This document shows positions 40,220 through 51,654 of a DNA stretch of 64,000 bases, piece after piece. Source of the DNA: Hyaloraphidium curvatum (taxonomy: Eukaryota; Monoblepharomycota; Hyaloraphidiomycetes; Hyaloraphidiales; Hyaloraphidiaceae). A model generated the notes under the pieces. It was not told the origin of the DNA. It ran no database searches and saw nothing but the letters and a program-made list of their open reading frames with translations. The position numbers and the translations under genes were made by a program. The stretch spans positions 1 to 64,000 of the forward strand of contig JAIVFI010000037.1 of the NCBI GenBank assembly GCA_025558095.1, given 5' to 3'. The stretch's first letter is position 1, and each line of letters opens with the position of its first letter.

Positions 40220-41095
40220 TCACAACCTCTCCTTGTACTCCCGGGCAAAGAACTCGGCCATGGTCTCCCCCTCGTACGGCGACGGCTCGTTCTTCTCCAC
40301 CCAGAGCTTCTCCGCGGGCGTGCGCGGCGCGGGCGGGCTGATCCCCGACTCGCGCCAGAGGTCCGCCGTTGGCTCCTCGATGTGCAGCTGGGGCCCAAGA
40401 GGGAATACCGTCAGGTGGGGCGCGAATGATCCGGGAACGAGGCCCACCTCCCACTCGTAGCCCTTGTCCGCGATGAAGGGCTTGAACTTTGTCCCGAAAG
40501 AAGCCCGTTCAGTCGGAATCCCGGCCACCGTGCCCGATGCAGCCACCCACCCGCGACTCGAGGGCCGTGATGCTCCTCTGCCGGTCCTTCTCGGACCGGT
40601 TCGCCCGCGCCAGGTGCTGGCTCACAATCCTCACGAACGGCTTCCCCGTCCGCGACGCCCGCTCGTCGTGGGACTCGTTGCCGATGAAGAACGAGTCGGC
40701 CTCCACGGGGATGAAGAGGACGATCACGTAGAACGCGGGAAGGCCGACGGAGGTGCTGGTAGGCGGTCGGAGGCGGGTAAGCGGCGAGCGCGGGCCCGAG
40801 GCACGGGACGAGGTGCTCACTACATCGCCGTGAGGGACTTGGCGATGGCCCGCTTCTCCTCGGGAGAGAAGAGGGTCGCAGGCGCGTAGATTCCTAGACG
40901 GCGGGCGACGCGCTCCAGCGGCTGCCGGGGAGCCCGACGGACGCGACCGATGGCCCACGGTGAAGCGGCATGTCTCGATGCAGGTCTATCGAGGGAAATT
41001 CGCGGGTTGCAGTGCGTCTGCGTTGCGGAGCTGCGGACCGGAGATTCAAGTAGCGGTCGGTCTCGAGTTCTGCCGCCGGGACCCGGAAACCACAT
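40220..41095 (-). CDS. Unknown protein, three or more exons
   Basis: The minus-strand exons 40551-40755 and 40220-40486, and an upstream exon ending at 40824, are joined by introns with GTAGTG, GTGGGT donors that restore frame. The joined protein reads LFSPEEKRAIAKSLTAI, then a hydrophobic segment VGLPAFYVIVLFIPVEADSF, a basic amphipathic stretch RIVSQHLARANRSEKDRQR, and a C-terminal acidic part ending EFFAREYKERL. One membrane-associated segment is possible. The 5' end is not defined: the frame is open to 41236, and I give the ATG at 41095 as the outer limit; an intron before 40950 is likely. I do not recognise the family. Confidence 0.45.
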
Positions 41096-41204
41096 GGCGG
41101 AATTTAGAAATACCGCTACAGGGAAGCCCAGGGCTGCGATAGATCCATCAAGATCTGATTTCCCGTCATCCAGTGGATGCCGGAGACTGCGTCGATGGAG
41201 GCGG

Positions 41205-42811
41205 TTATCTTCGTACAAACCCGCCGCGCGTTCCACTTACGGGGCACACCATCTCGATCGTCACGCCGACCCCCGCTCCGCGCAGCACGCTCCAGAGCCC
41301 GACCACCAGGGTAAACAGCGTCGCCACGATGGTGCGCACCAGGTCGTAGGTGATGGGCACGCCGAACGCGCGGACGCGGTAGAGATCCACGTCCGCGAAG
41401 CCGGCGAGGATGGGCTCGTGCCACGCTGCAGACGTGGCGAGGTCGGTGCGACCGCGGGCGGAAGCGGAGGCGCCGATGGAGCGGAGGGAGTGCGAGGCCG
41501 AGCGGTACAGGGCGGCTATGCGGTCCGGGGAGGTGTTGGCGGCGGCCAGGACCGAGAGCTCAAAGACGAGCAAGAACAGGACGAGGTAAAGAACGCCGGC
41601 GAGGAGGTTGGCCGGAATGCAGGACGATCCGATCTGCGAAAGGGAGCCAGGAATGAGGAATCAAGAAACGCTGAAGCGCCTCCTCCTCCCCCGCAACCCA
41701 CAAGAATGATCAGGAGCCCGACCAAAGTCCCAAGCAGGCCCGCCAATGCAACGGCGCGACGGGCGTCCGTGCCTGCTTTTGTCTGCCTCCAGGTCGTGAT
41801 CAGCGCGGCGTGCAGTGCCATGTAGGGCTCCGACTCGGCATCACGCGGCTTCCATGCCCCCACTGGCTGGGCAAGAGCGTCCCGGAGGCGTGCAAGCAGG
41901 TCGTCCAGACAGCGCTGGGCGGCGCGACGGCGCATCCTGGTGTCGAGCCCAAACACGGCAGCATTGCGGGCATGCCCTCCCAGGACCACAATGGCAGGCA
42001 TTGCCGAGATGACGACAATGCCGAAGACGGATAGCGTGGCGGCCCACGGGGTCGACCAGGTAGAAACGCCAAAGGTGACGATCGGGGTCCAAACGTACAG
42101 CACCACTGCAAACGACAGCAACCCGATAATCTGCGCCACGGCTGATGCGGTATAGAAGAAAAAAACCGCACGGATCAGCCCGCCGGTGCAGCTCGGTTTC
42201 GGGCAAGTGCACAAGGAGTCCCCGGGGACGTGCTGCGTGAACAATGTGCCCCCCGCCTGGGGGAGCTCGAGATAGCGGACGACGCCCGCGAGAACGTGGC
42301 CGTCGGCAGACGACCCGGAGCTGGTCGCGTCGTCCGGCCGCATGAAGACGTCCTTCTCGGAGGGGCGGAACCGACCAACGAAAACGCGCGAGTCCCAAAT
42401 CGCAAATGTCAAGACGTAGGCGACCGTGGCCACGATCAGCTGTCGGGTACCGAACCGGCCGTCGTTCTCGATCCATACGAGCGCCACGAAGAACAGCGTG
42501 AACGCTTGTTGCACGATCCGAAGGGGCAGGTAGTGTGGCAGCACATGTTTCGCCAGCAACGGGTGGAGCCGCGCGAGCAGCCGCGCCGCCGGCGCCCCTT
42601 CGAGCCCCGCAAAAAGCACGTCCCAGCCGAGCGGCGGCGCCGCCGCTCTCTCCTCGCCGACCCGCACCGCGAGCTCGCGCAGTTCGTCGGGCACGTCCGC
42701 CGAGTCCGGGCCGGCTACCGGCGGCGCCGGGAACAGCGCCGCCCACTCCGCCGAGGAAAACAGAGAACGAGATGCCCCGCTTAGAGGGGCGCCGTCTTCG
42801 GCGGCGTCCAT
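41205..42811 (-). CDS. 7TM membrane protein with C-x-C-P motif (intact copy)
   Basis: Minus-strand exons 41702-42811 and 41205-41633 give 512 residues; the 68-base intron is at the same place as in the 35722 copy, just before the sixth helix. The start SLFSSAEWAALFPAPPV resembles the 49984 copy (VWAALFPAYPS). The signature is VPGDSLCTCPKPSCTGG, and the loop motif SEPYMALHAAL and final VRTIVATLFTLVVGLWSVLRG plus VTIEMVC are conserved in the family. Seven hydrophobic helices are predicted. It lacks stops or frameshifts, so it is probably functional. The tail has 11 residues beyond the conserved Cys. The function is unknown. Confidence 0.75.
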
Positions 42812-43227
42812 CGTGGGACGGGTCCTCCCGCGCGCGCATGCGCTGGCGGGGTTTCTCAGAAATCCTTCCTAGCCGGGCGGTTCATGCCGAGTCGATCTTG
42901 GACATCCGGCTATCCATCAGCGGTGGAGAATTCTTCTCTCGACCGACGACCGTCTATCTTCCGCGCGCGTTTGGGATGGAGTCTCGATCTTGATGGAGTG
43001 CGTCCTGGGCCCCTTCATTGACGTCTCGCTGTTCTGTCACCTGCTTCAAGCGTGGGCCGGACATCGACGACCGATCGGAGACATCCTTGCGGAACCCATC
43101 AGAACTCTGTACTTGGCAGCTCGGCGGAGATCTAACCCGTCCCGTCTTCCCCGATTCGATCGTCAGACCATGTGGCAACAAAGTGCGCGATCCCTTTGCG
43201 CCTGCCTCCCACCTCACTCGCCCCGCC
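42812..43227. other. Divergent upstream region
   Basis: About 415 bases between the divergent 7TM gene and the MCT-like transporter; nothing else recognised. Confidence 0.6.
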
Positions 43228-44821
43228 ATGGCCTCAACCACCGTCAAATTGGGATCGTTCTCGTCGGACGTGCCGCTTTTGGAGTCAAATGGAGATGCGC
43301 CACCGGCGGGACCAGCCAGCCCGGGAGCCGAGGGCACGGGTTCGGCTGGCCTCGAAACGACGGTCGCGCCGGACGCTCAGACGGGCCTGGAGCCTGCCGT
43401 CCCGGACCAGAACGGACTGAAAAAGGACATCGCGGACGAAGGGAACGTACTGGAAGCGGCGCCAAGTCCCGCTGACCCGGTCCAGGAGGACGGCTCCCCT
43501 GACCAGCTGAAGTTCGACGGAGGCTGGGGATGGGCCGTCGTGACGGCCAGCTTCCTCTGCAACCTCATCAACATCGGCATTCAGCAGTCGTATGGCATTT
43601 TCCTGTCGTACTACGCGACCTACACCTTCCCCACTGCGTCGATCTCGCTCATTGCCCTGGTCTCGTCGCTTCAGACGGGCGTCTCGTTCTTCTGCGGACC
43701 TTTTGTCGGACGAATGACGGCGCAATTCGGACCCAGATTGACGTGCCTCATTGGCATTGTTCTGCAGGTGGCAGCCAATATTGGCGCCAGCTTCTCGCCG
43801 TCAATCGGTGCCATACTCGCGACTCAGGGCATCCTTTTCGGTCTGGGATCGTCCTTCGTCGTCAATGCTGCCAGCTCGGCCCCCGCAATGTGGTTTCGCA
43901 AGCGGCTGCCGATGGCATTTGGTATCGGGCTCTCGGGAAGTGGAATCGGCGGGCTGGTGATGGTGTACCTGACCCAGGCGACGCTGGATCAGCTTGGTTC
44001 TCAGTGAGTAGCTGGTGCGATTGCGAAGTTGGAGAGGTGCAAGCTAATCTTACGTCTTTCCAACCACCAGATGGACGCTGAGGATCTACGCTATCATGAC
44101 GGCCGGCTTGCTCATCCCTTCAGCGCTGACCATGGTCAACCGCGGCCCGCGCGACAAGACGGCCCCGAAGCAGCCCATCATCGCCGTCAGCCTCTTCAAA
44201 AACTCGCAGTTCCTCATCCTGTTCCTCGGATGCCTCTTTTGCGCCTTCGCGTTCCCGACCCCGTTTTTCCTGCCGAGCTATGCCGCCGACAAGGGGCTCG
44301 CGCCGATCCAGGGCTCCACGTTCCTCGCGCTCGCGACGGGCATCTCCGCCGTCGGCACGATCCTCGCCGGGCTCGCCGCCCCGCGGTTCGGAACCCTGAA
44401 CATGCTCGTCCTCACGCAGCTCATGTCGTCGCTCTCCATCTTTCTCTTCTGGATCCCGGCTGCCAACCCGTCCGGCGGCGCCAACGTCGGGCTGCTCTAC
44501 GTCTTCGTCCTGGTCTTTGGCAGCGGGTTCGGACCCTTCTGGACGCTGAGCGCCAACTCGGCGGCTCTCCTCTTCTCCCACCTCGCCCCCTTCCCCGTGG
44601 TCGTCGGCAGCATCTACTTCTCGCTCTCCCTGCCCTTCTTCACCAACTCGCCCATCTTTGGCGCGATCCTCGACGCCGGGACGACGTATCCCAACGGCGT
44701 GCGTAGCGCAAACTACCTGTACGCGCAGATCTGGGTTGGCGGGATCTACCTGCTCGGGACGTGCTGCTTTGCAATCGTGCGGTTCCGCGAGGCAAAGTGG
44801 AAGCTGATCGCAAAAGTGTGA
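43228..44821 (+). CDS. Monocarboxylate transporter-like protein (MFS, SLC16 type)
   Basis: Exons 43228-44003 and 44071-44821 give 508 residues. After an N-terminal cytoplasmic region of about 90 residues rich in acidic and Pro residues, the signature FDGGWGWAVVTASF matches the [DE]-G-G-W-G-W motif at the start of helix 1 in SLC16 monocarboxylate and riboflavin-type carriers. Then follow SYGIFLSYY, the short first half, a small loop NRGPRDKTAPK, and a second set of helices starting SLFKNSQFLILFLGC. Fungal members (Mch-type) take up or export organic acids, riboflavin or other anions; substrate not assigned. The intron joins LGSQ to WTLRIY in phase. GC3 is lower in its first exon than its neighbours, without other sign of transfer. 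Confidence 0.85.
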
Positions 44822-44825
44822 TGTC

Positions 44826-45629
44826 TTGGAATGTGAATGCCTTTACCCGCACCCCTCCATGGGCGCCTCCCTACCGGCCCCACCCACCCCGCCGCCCGCT
44901 GCGCCTCCTCCACCGCGCCAAACACCATCGCCAGCACCGCATCGTACGCCCCCACGTCCCCGTAGTGCAGGCAGTCCCCCCTGGCCCACCAGTGCCCTTC
45001 GGCGCGCGTGCCCCCCCGCGGACGCCGCGCTGCCCGCCGCGCCGGGGGGGCATCCGCTGTTCCGGTGCGAGTTTGCGGGGGGCGTGCCGGGGATCGCGGG
45101 TAGGAGGCTGTACTGGATGGACTGCGGGTGCGCGGTGCCGCTGTCGTTCGCGGGCGGGGACGGGTACGTGAGGATGAGGATCCAGAGGGGCGGGGTGCAG
45201 CTGGCGGGGTTGGCCGTCTACTAAGTACTATTGTAGCGCTGTGGAATTGGTGCCCATGTACATGTGATCTAATTTTGACGGAGCGGCATCCTTAGCGGCC
45301 CATCCCTCAATGGATTCTGACTCGGGTCTAGACACCGAGACAACTCATGTCGTCGTTCCTTGTATCTCTCGGGGGCGGCGAGCAGAGCCAATGGGTGACA
45401 CGGCGCTGACCTCCCGGAACTCGTTCACTGGTTTGTCGCGCCTTGTGCGTCCAGCGGCCGCCAAATGCCGCGTTCGAAAACAGACCCTGCCGTTTGTCAG
45501 CAGCCGGGTGGCGGGGCTCCGATGACGTCCGGCGTCCCTTGACACCGCCCTTCACGGACTCACCCTCCAACAACATTGACTCCGGACACCGCGAGAGAAC
45601 CGCTCTCCCTGCGGCCCTGCCCCCCATCA
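44826..45629. other. Unresolved stretch between transporter and histidine kinase
   Basis: Two overlapping fragments look partly coding and I cannot choose. On the plus strand 45050-45224 encodes FRCEFAGGVPGIAGRRLYW and a hydrophobic end GVQLAGLAVY followed by a stop. On the minus strand about 44890-45010 reads WWARGDCLHYGDVGAYDAV and FGAVEEAQRAAG. Neither has a recognisable domain or a start codon. From 45225 to 45629 nothing is recognised except the 5' leader of the next gene. Confidence 0.35.
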
Positions 45630-48600
45630 ATGAAGTTCCTTCACCCAGCGGCCGCGGCCCCCACCGAGGAGCCGCCGCCGCGCTCCGACACTCCGCCGGC
45701 CAGCCGGACACCGGACCTGCTGCAGCGCATGTCGCCTCGGAGCCGCACGGACTCCAACTCGTGGCCGGGCGACACCGACACCGACAAGTCCGAGTCGTCG
45801 TTCCGCCCGCCCGGCGCAGAGCGCCGCCGCGGAGCGCGCTTCGGGCGGGGCCCCGCAGACGCCGCCCCGACGTCGCTGGCCGGCCTCCTCCGCCGCGACC
45901 TCCGCATCGCCCTGCTCTCCATCGGGCTGCTTCCGGACCCCGAGGCGCCCACCCCGGCGGGAAGGCTGGCCGGTTCGCCCCGCGCAGCCGCCGCGGAGTG
46001 GGCCAAGGCCGCAGCGTGGACTGCCGCCTTCTGCCTCGCCTTCTTCATCTTCGCATACCTCAGCCACATGTTCTACGACTCCTTTGGCTTCAGCTCCGTT
46101 TGGCTGCCCAATGGCCTGATCGTCGGGGCGTACATGGGCCTGCACTGGCGCGCCCGCTGGCTCCTCCCGGCCGCGACGTTCGCGACCAACACCCTCTCCA
46201 ACCACTACGTGGCGCACGAGCTGTGGGCGGGTGCCGCGGCGTCCGCCGCCGCCATTATCCTGGAGATCCTCCTTATCTCCTGGGTAACCCTGGCGCTGGC
46301 CAGTGCCTTTTCGCGGCGCCCTGGGGTCCGCCTCGACCTGGAATCGCTGTGGCACGTCCTCGCCTTCGGTATTGGCATGCTCTTCTGCCTGCCGGCGAAC
46401 GCGCTGTACGCCTGGGTGCAGATGGTGATCCAGGGGCAGCAAGGCGTGCCGTTCCCCGAGGTCATGCTCAGGTACATCGACTACGGCGCCGTGGTCGCCT
46501 GGACCCCCTTCATCGTGGCGGCCTGCAACACCCGGCCCAACTGGAAAGCGTGGAAAAAGCATCCGCTCAGGATCGTCGGCCTCGGCCTCATCCTCTTCCT
46601 CATCATCTCGATCACCATCATGCTGAGCAGCAAGCTCAAGGACGTGCTCTTCGGCGCCGTCGTCGGCCTCTTCTTCTCCATGCCCCTCATCATCCTCTCC
46701 GCCCCCCTCACCGAATCCAAGTCCCGCCTAGCGGTCGTCACCATGTGCGCCATGGTGGCGAGCATCATGAGCCTCATCATGATCCCGTGCTCGTATTACG
46801 TCGAACTGCGCAAGGGCAACGTCACCGACACCTCCCCGGGCCAGCTCCTGCTGCGGCACCTCCTTTGGATCCAGATCTGCATCTGCATCACGGTCTTTTC
46901 CAGCCTCCTTTTCGCGGATCTGCTGCTTGCGGTGGACCACGCCAAGGCCACCGTCGAGGAGCGGGTCCGAGTGCGCACGGAGCAGCTCCGCAAGGCCCGC
47001 GCGGCCGCCGAGCAGGCCGACCGGGAGAAGGGCGCATTCATCTTCTTCCTTTGCCACGAGCTTCGCAACCCCCTGCACGCCGTGAGCAACCTCACAGAGT
47101 CGCTCATCGAGGAGCGCGCAGCCGGGTTGAAGCAGGAGGCCGGCGCCGCGGCGCTCGAGGAGCCAGCGAGCCCGCTACTTGGACAAATCGACACCAGCCT
47201 GCTCGTCGAAGGGCGGCGGGAGGGCGCGCCGGCGGGAGAGCCGGCCGAGGCGGACCCGCTGCATGCGATACACCTCTGCACGGGGTACATGCTCGCGCTG
47301 CTGGCGGATGTGCTCGATGCGGGGAGGTTCGAGAGCGGCGCCGTGAGGCTCGACAGTTCGAGGACGGACCTGGCGGAGATCACCGAGTCGGTGTCGGCCA
47401 TGGCGGGGGAAATGGCAAGGACGCACCAGGTGGCTTTCGAACTGAAGGTGGGCTTATCGCGCCAGCGGTACGATAACTTTGCTCACGTTGTCTTCGGTAG
47501 ATGGCGCCCGATGTGCCCCGCTACGTCATGTGCGACCGCCTGCGTCTGCAGCAGGTCATCAACAACCTCCTCTCCAACGCCTTCAAGTTCACCAAGGCCG
47601 GCTCCATCACCCTCTCCATCGACTGCGGCCCCAAGAGCGCGCCCGTGCCCGCGGACCAGGTCTCCATCCCCATCCCCTCCGACGCCTCATCCACCACGGG
47701 CAGCTCCTCCGCCGCCACAGCCGTCGACCCCACCCCGTCGTGCCGCATGCTCCGGATCACCTGCGCTGACACCGGCGTCGGCATTCCCCCCGCCGTCCTC
47801 CCCACGCTTTTCCAGCCCTGGACGCAGGCTTCGGTGAGCACCTACAGGGATTACGGCGGATCCGGCCTGGGGCTGGCCATCGCGGCGCAGATCGTCGCGT
47901 TGATGGGGGGCGAGATCGGGGCGAGGAGCGAGGTGGGGGTGGGGACGGAGTTCGAGTTTTGGGTGCCGCTGGAGGAGTGTGCGGGGCCGGAGGTGGTCGA
48001 GGGGGCAAAGGAGGCGCGCAAGACGGGGGCGGACGTGCGCAAGGGGGTGTCGGAGATGACGTTGGCTTCCGGGCTGCCGGAGGCCCCGGTTGCGGCCCTG
48101 CCGGGGCCTTTCTGGGACTCGCAAGTGGCCGTGGATGCAACGACGGACCCGTTGCCCCCGCCTCGGACTCGGCGAATCCTCGTCACGGACGATTCGGCCA
48201 TCAACCGACGGATCTTGGTCAAGATGCTCCGCGCCGTGCTGGCCCGCCACGAGCCCGCCACGCGCGACGACTGGGAGATCGACGAGGCCGAGAACGGCGC
48301 CGAGGCCGTGGACTTGGTGCGCGCGGACCTCGCGGGACCCAAGGAGCTCGCGCTGGTGCTGATGGACGTGGTTATGCCCGTGATGGACGGGTTCGAGGCC
48401 ACGCGCGAGATACGGCGGCTGCAGCGCGAGGCAATTGAAGCGGCCCAGGCGCCGCTGCCGACCGAGAGCGCGGTGTCGACATCGACCCTGGGGGCGGACA
48501 TGGACGAGGAGCCGTGGGAGCTTCCAGTGGTGATCACCACGGCGAATCAGGTCAGCAATTCGCCGGACCAGGAGTGGGCGTTGTGCGGGGCCAGCGAGGC

Positions 48601-48667
48601 CATCTCGAAGCCGTTTGGAAAGGACAAGATCGAGGCGCTGCTCGTCAAGCACGGGTGCCTGGCGTGA
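45630..48667 (+). CDS. Hybrid histidine kinase with MASE1-like membrane sensor
   Basis: Exons 45630-47447 and 47501-48667 give 994 residues; the frame is open upstream to 45576 but the first ATG is 45630. After a 130-residue disordered start there are about eight membrane helices with FGFSSVWLPNGLIVGAYMG, resembling the MASE1 sensor. A helical linker leads to the H-box FLCHELRNPLHAVSNL (phospho-accepting His), N-box LQQVINNLLSNAFKFTKAG, G1 DTGVGIPP and G2 GSGLGLAIA. The C-terminal receiver has ILVTDDSAINRRIL, the phospho-acceptor Asp in LVLMDVVMPVMDGFEA and ISKPFGKDKI with the conserved Lys. Phosphorelay to a separate HPt protein is expected. It is the best-preserved signalling gene in the window; the ligand is unknown. 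Confidence 0.9.
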
Positions 48668-48834
48668 TGTTGGCCCCTGTAATCGGCATGGCTGTCGAAC
48701 ATGTTTTGGCTCGGTGCAGTTTCGCCGCCAGCCGGGTGACCGTGCAGTGCGCCAACCGATCTGCGCGGGCTGAAACAGTCTGCCCCAACAGCAGACGGTG
48801 CCACGCCGTTACGACGGTGACCCCCGTCCCAGCG

Positions 48835-49846
48835 ATGCCGGCTCCTGCGATACCGCGGTGGCTCCTTGCCGGGCTCGCCGGGTTCGCCGCGGCGGCGCTG
48901 GTCTTCCGGGCGGACGCGCCGCCGTCGGTGGTCGCGGTGATGGCGCTCGCGCCGCACCGCTGCTTCTCGCCGGCGGGCGAGGAGCAGAAGCTGCGGTCGG
49001 TGCGCGCGCGCGCCGACTACGCGCGGCTGCACGGCTACGCGTTCCGCGCGGACGGCGGCGTGCACCCGCTGGCGCCGAACCATTGGAACAAAATCGCCGC
49101 GCTGCACCGCGCCGCGCGGCTGCACCCCACGGCAGAGTGGCTGTTCTTCGCGGATGTCGACGGGATCGTGGTCAACGCGCGGGTGCCGCTGCCGCTGGCC
49201 AGGTACCCGGCGGGCGTCGACCTCGTGGTGACCGGCAACGAGTCGGCCGTGTACGGCCCGGCGCCGGACCCGCGGAGGAGCATCAACTCGGGCGTGCTGC
49301 TGCTACGCAACACGCCCTGGATGCGCGGCTTCCTGGGCAGGCAGCTCGAGATCGCCCGGGCCTTCACCGCGGACCCCGACGGCGCCCTGGCATCGGAGGT
49401 CAGGGCCTTCTTCGGCGCTAGGTACCACCAGCACATCCAGGACCAGACGGCCCTGTTATACATATTGAGACACATGCCCGTGGAGGATCGCGGCAGGGTG
49501 TTTTTTGAAGATCGGGTCTTCAACAGCCCCGACATGTGTGGGTGCCTGCCGGTGGACCCCCGAAAACCACGCTCAGGCGCGCCACCCGGCAGGGATGGAC
49601 AAGATGAAATGGAAGCCCCCCGGCTACGTCCGCACCGAACGATCCTTCTCCTTCGTGCACTTCACGGGCTGCCAGTTCTGCTACAACGGGTCCAAGGGGC
49701 TTCCGACGGAGGATTGCTTCGCGGCGTGGGACGCGGCATGGGAGCGGCACGAAAGGGACTTGCGAGCGGAAGAGGACGGGAGGCTGGCGGGGCGCGGAGC
49801 GACGGCGTGGGTGGAAGGGCTTGCAGGGAGCAAGGATGTGCCGTGA
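48835..49846 (+). CDS. GT34-like glycosyltransferase (GMA12/MNN10 type), one-base frameshift
   Basis: The ATG at 48835 is followed by a signal anchor (RWLLAGLAGFAAAALVF). The lumenal part has YARLHGYAFRADGG, NHWNKIAALHRA, the metal-binding type FFADVDGIVVN, SINSGVLLLRNTPWMRGFL and QDQTALLYIL, as in GT34 alpha-galactosyl- and mannosyltransferases of the Golgi. At the C-run 49557-49561 the frame shifts; after removal of one C from comparison, the next frame continues with ENHAQARHPAGMDKMKWKPPG, FVHFTGCQFC and a stop at 49846. Without that shift the protein loses its last conserved block, which binds acceptor. It is either an assembly error in a homopolymer or a recent null allele. A 53-residue upstream open stretch is not used. 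Confidence 0.7.
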
Positions 49847-49983
49847 CGCCCTCAGGCCTCCCATCCCCCTGGCGAGAGGCAGTTCCTCGGCCACATATCC
49901 AATCGATCACATTTTGGTACGGATCTGGAGCGAAGGCGACGCCGTGCAGAAACATCAACGCGTCGCGGCTCGGATGACGCGGA

Positions 49984-51559
49984 ATGTCGCCCGAGGAAAC
50001 GGACCCCAAATGGCCCCCGGCATTCACGCCCACGGTCTGGGCGGCCCTGTTCCCCGCGTACCCGTCACCGCCGCCGCCGGCCGACATGCCCCCCGAACTC
50101 GCGCGCCTCGCGTCCCCCGCGGTCGCTGCGCAGGCGCGCGCCGAGCGGCCCATGACCCTGAAGCAGCTGCTCGCGGGACTCCCTATCGCACCGCTTGAGC
50201 GGGGCTTGGTGCGGGTGCAGCTGGCCGTGCTGGGCAAGGCGGGCGGGAACGCGACGTTCTTCCTCCACAGGGCGCTCTACGTGGCGTGCCGGGTGGCGCT
50301 CATGCCCGCACTCGTCTGGATCGGGAACTCGTCGTACGGGCTGTTCGGAACGAGGCAGCTGGTGGCCATGACGGTCGGCTACGCCGTGCAGCAGGGGATG
50401 TGGGAGCTCGGTATCATGCGCGGCCGCGTTTACGGGAAGGAGGAGGAAGTCTTCCTGGGGATCCCCGAGGCGCAGTCAGCGCTGGACAATCATCTCATGG
50501 CGGGCGTAGCTAGGTACCGTCTCCTGCAGGAAGACGCCTCGGACGTGGAGGCCACTCCGGGCGAACTTGCCGCCGTGCTCCTGGAACACGAACCCGGCGA
50601 CACGCTGTGCTCTTGCCCGAAAAGCAGATGCGCAGGTCGTCAACTGGACGCTGTGCCTGCACTCGGCCTCGCCACCTTCGCCGCCATCCAGTGCGGGCAG
50701 TTCGTCGTGTTTCTCATCGTTTCCTTCTGGACGGTCCTGGTTACCTTTCGCGGATTCACGTGGAGCTCGCCCTGGGCTGCCACCCTCGTAGCCGTTGCGG
50801 TAGGCTATGTTGCCCTCCACCTCGTATTTGTCACGCTCGGCGTCAGCATGGGCATGTCCAACTTCGCGATTTTCGGGTTGGAGATGCGGCTTCGGCGCCG
50901 CGCAATGAAGCACTGCCTCGATGCCTCATAGCAAGGCTGGAGGGCCGACTCGCCAACGCTGAGGAAGAAGGGCTGCCTTCGGAAGCTGAATCGGAGCCAT
51001 ACGTCGTGTTGCACGCGGCCCTGGCAACGTCGTGGAGCTCGCGTCTGTCCTTGTCCGAGAGCAACCGCTTCGTTTCCCTCATGGGATTCCTGGGGGACTT
51101 TCTTGCCATCGTTATCGTCATGGTGAGCCGCTCTCCCTCGCTTATCTCTGACCACGCTGACGCAGTGCTTCAAACATCCCAGATTTCTTCGTCCTGCATC
51201 ACCGCCCCGTTCCTTGCCTCCTTCCTGTGGATGGGTTCCATCATCCTCGTGTTCGACCTCATCAACCTTGCCGCCGCCAACTCCGAAACCTCGCGCATCG
51301 CCGCGCTCTACTCCTCCGCGGTCTTCGCGCCGGCCCATCTTCGCCCGTGGCGGCCGCGATCGGGTGGCACGAAAAGATCCTGCGCGGCTTCACGGACGTG
51401 GACGCGTACCGCGCGCGGTTCTTCGAGGTGCCGGTGACCCCGGCGCTGGTGCGGACCGCGGCGGTGACGGCGTTCACGGTCGGCGTTGGAATGTGGAGCG
51501 TGCTCAGGGGGGCGGGGATCGGGGTGACGATCGAGATGGCTTGCCCGTCGGCCGCCTAG
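49984..51559 (+). pseudogene. 7TM family gene with two frameshifts
   Basis: From the ATG at 49984 the protein follows the intact copy at 41205-42811 (VWAALFPAYPS; EPGDTLCSCPKSRCAG; TVLVTFRGFTWSSPWAA). At about 50920, after MKHCLDA, one base is missing and a TAG follows; the homologous frame continues with LIARLEGRLAN and SEPYVVLHAALA. A normal intron then lies at about 51124-51189 (GTGAGC donor, before ISSSCITAPF). Near 51335, after ALYSSAVFAPA, a second shift is needed to reach GWHEKILRGFTDVDAYRARFF and the end VTIEMACPSAA. Both shifts are at runs of C or G, so sequencing errors are conceivable, but two in one gene favour decay. Confidence 0.7.
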
Positions 51560-51654
51560 CTAGGGGAGGTGATTCTGATAATGGGTTCTCTTCTTTTAGA
51601 GATCTGGTGCTCGATTCAACGTGCCACTCTGCTGTCGGTCTCTCCCAGATGGGC

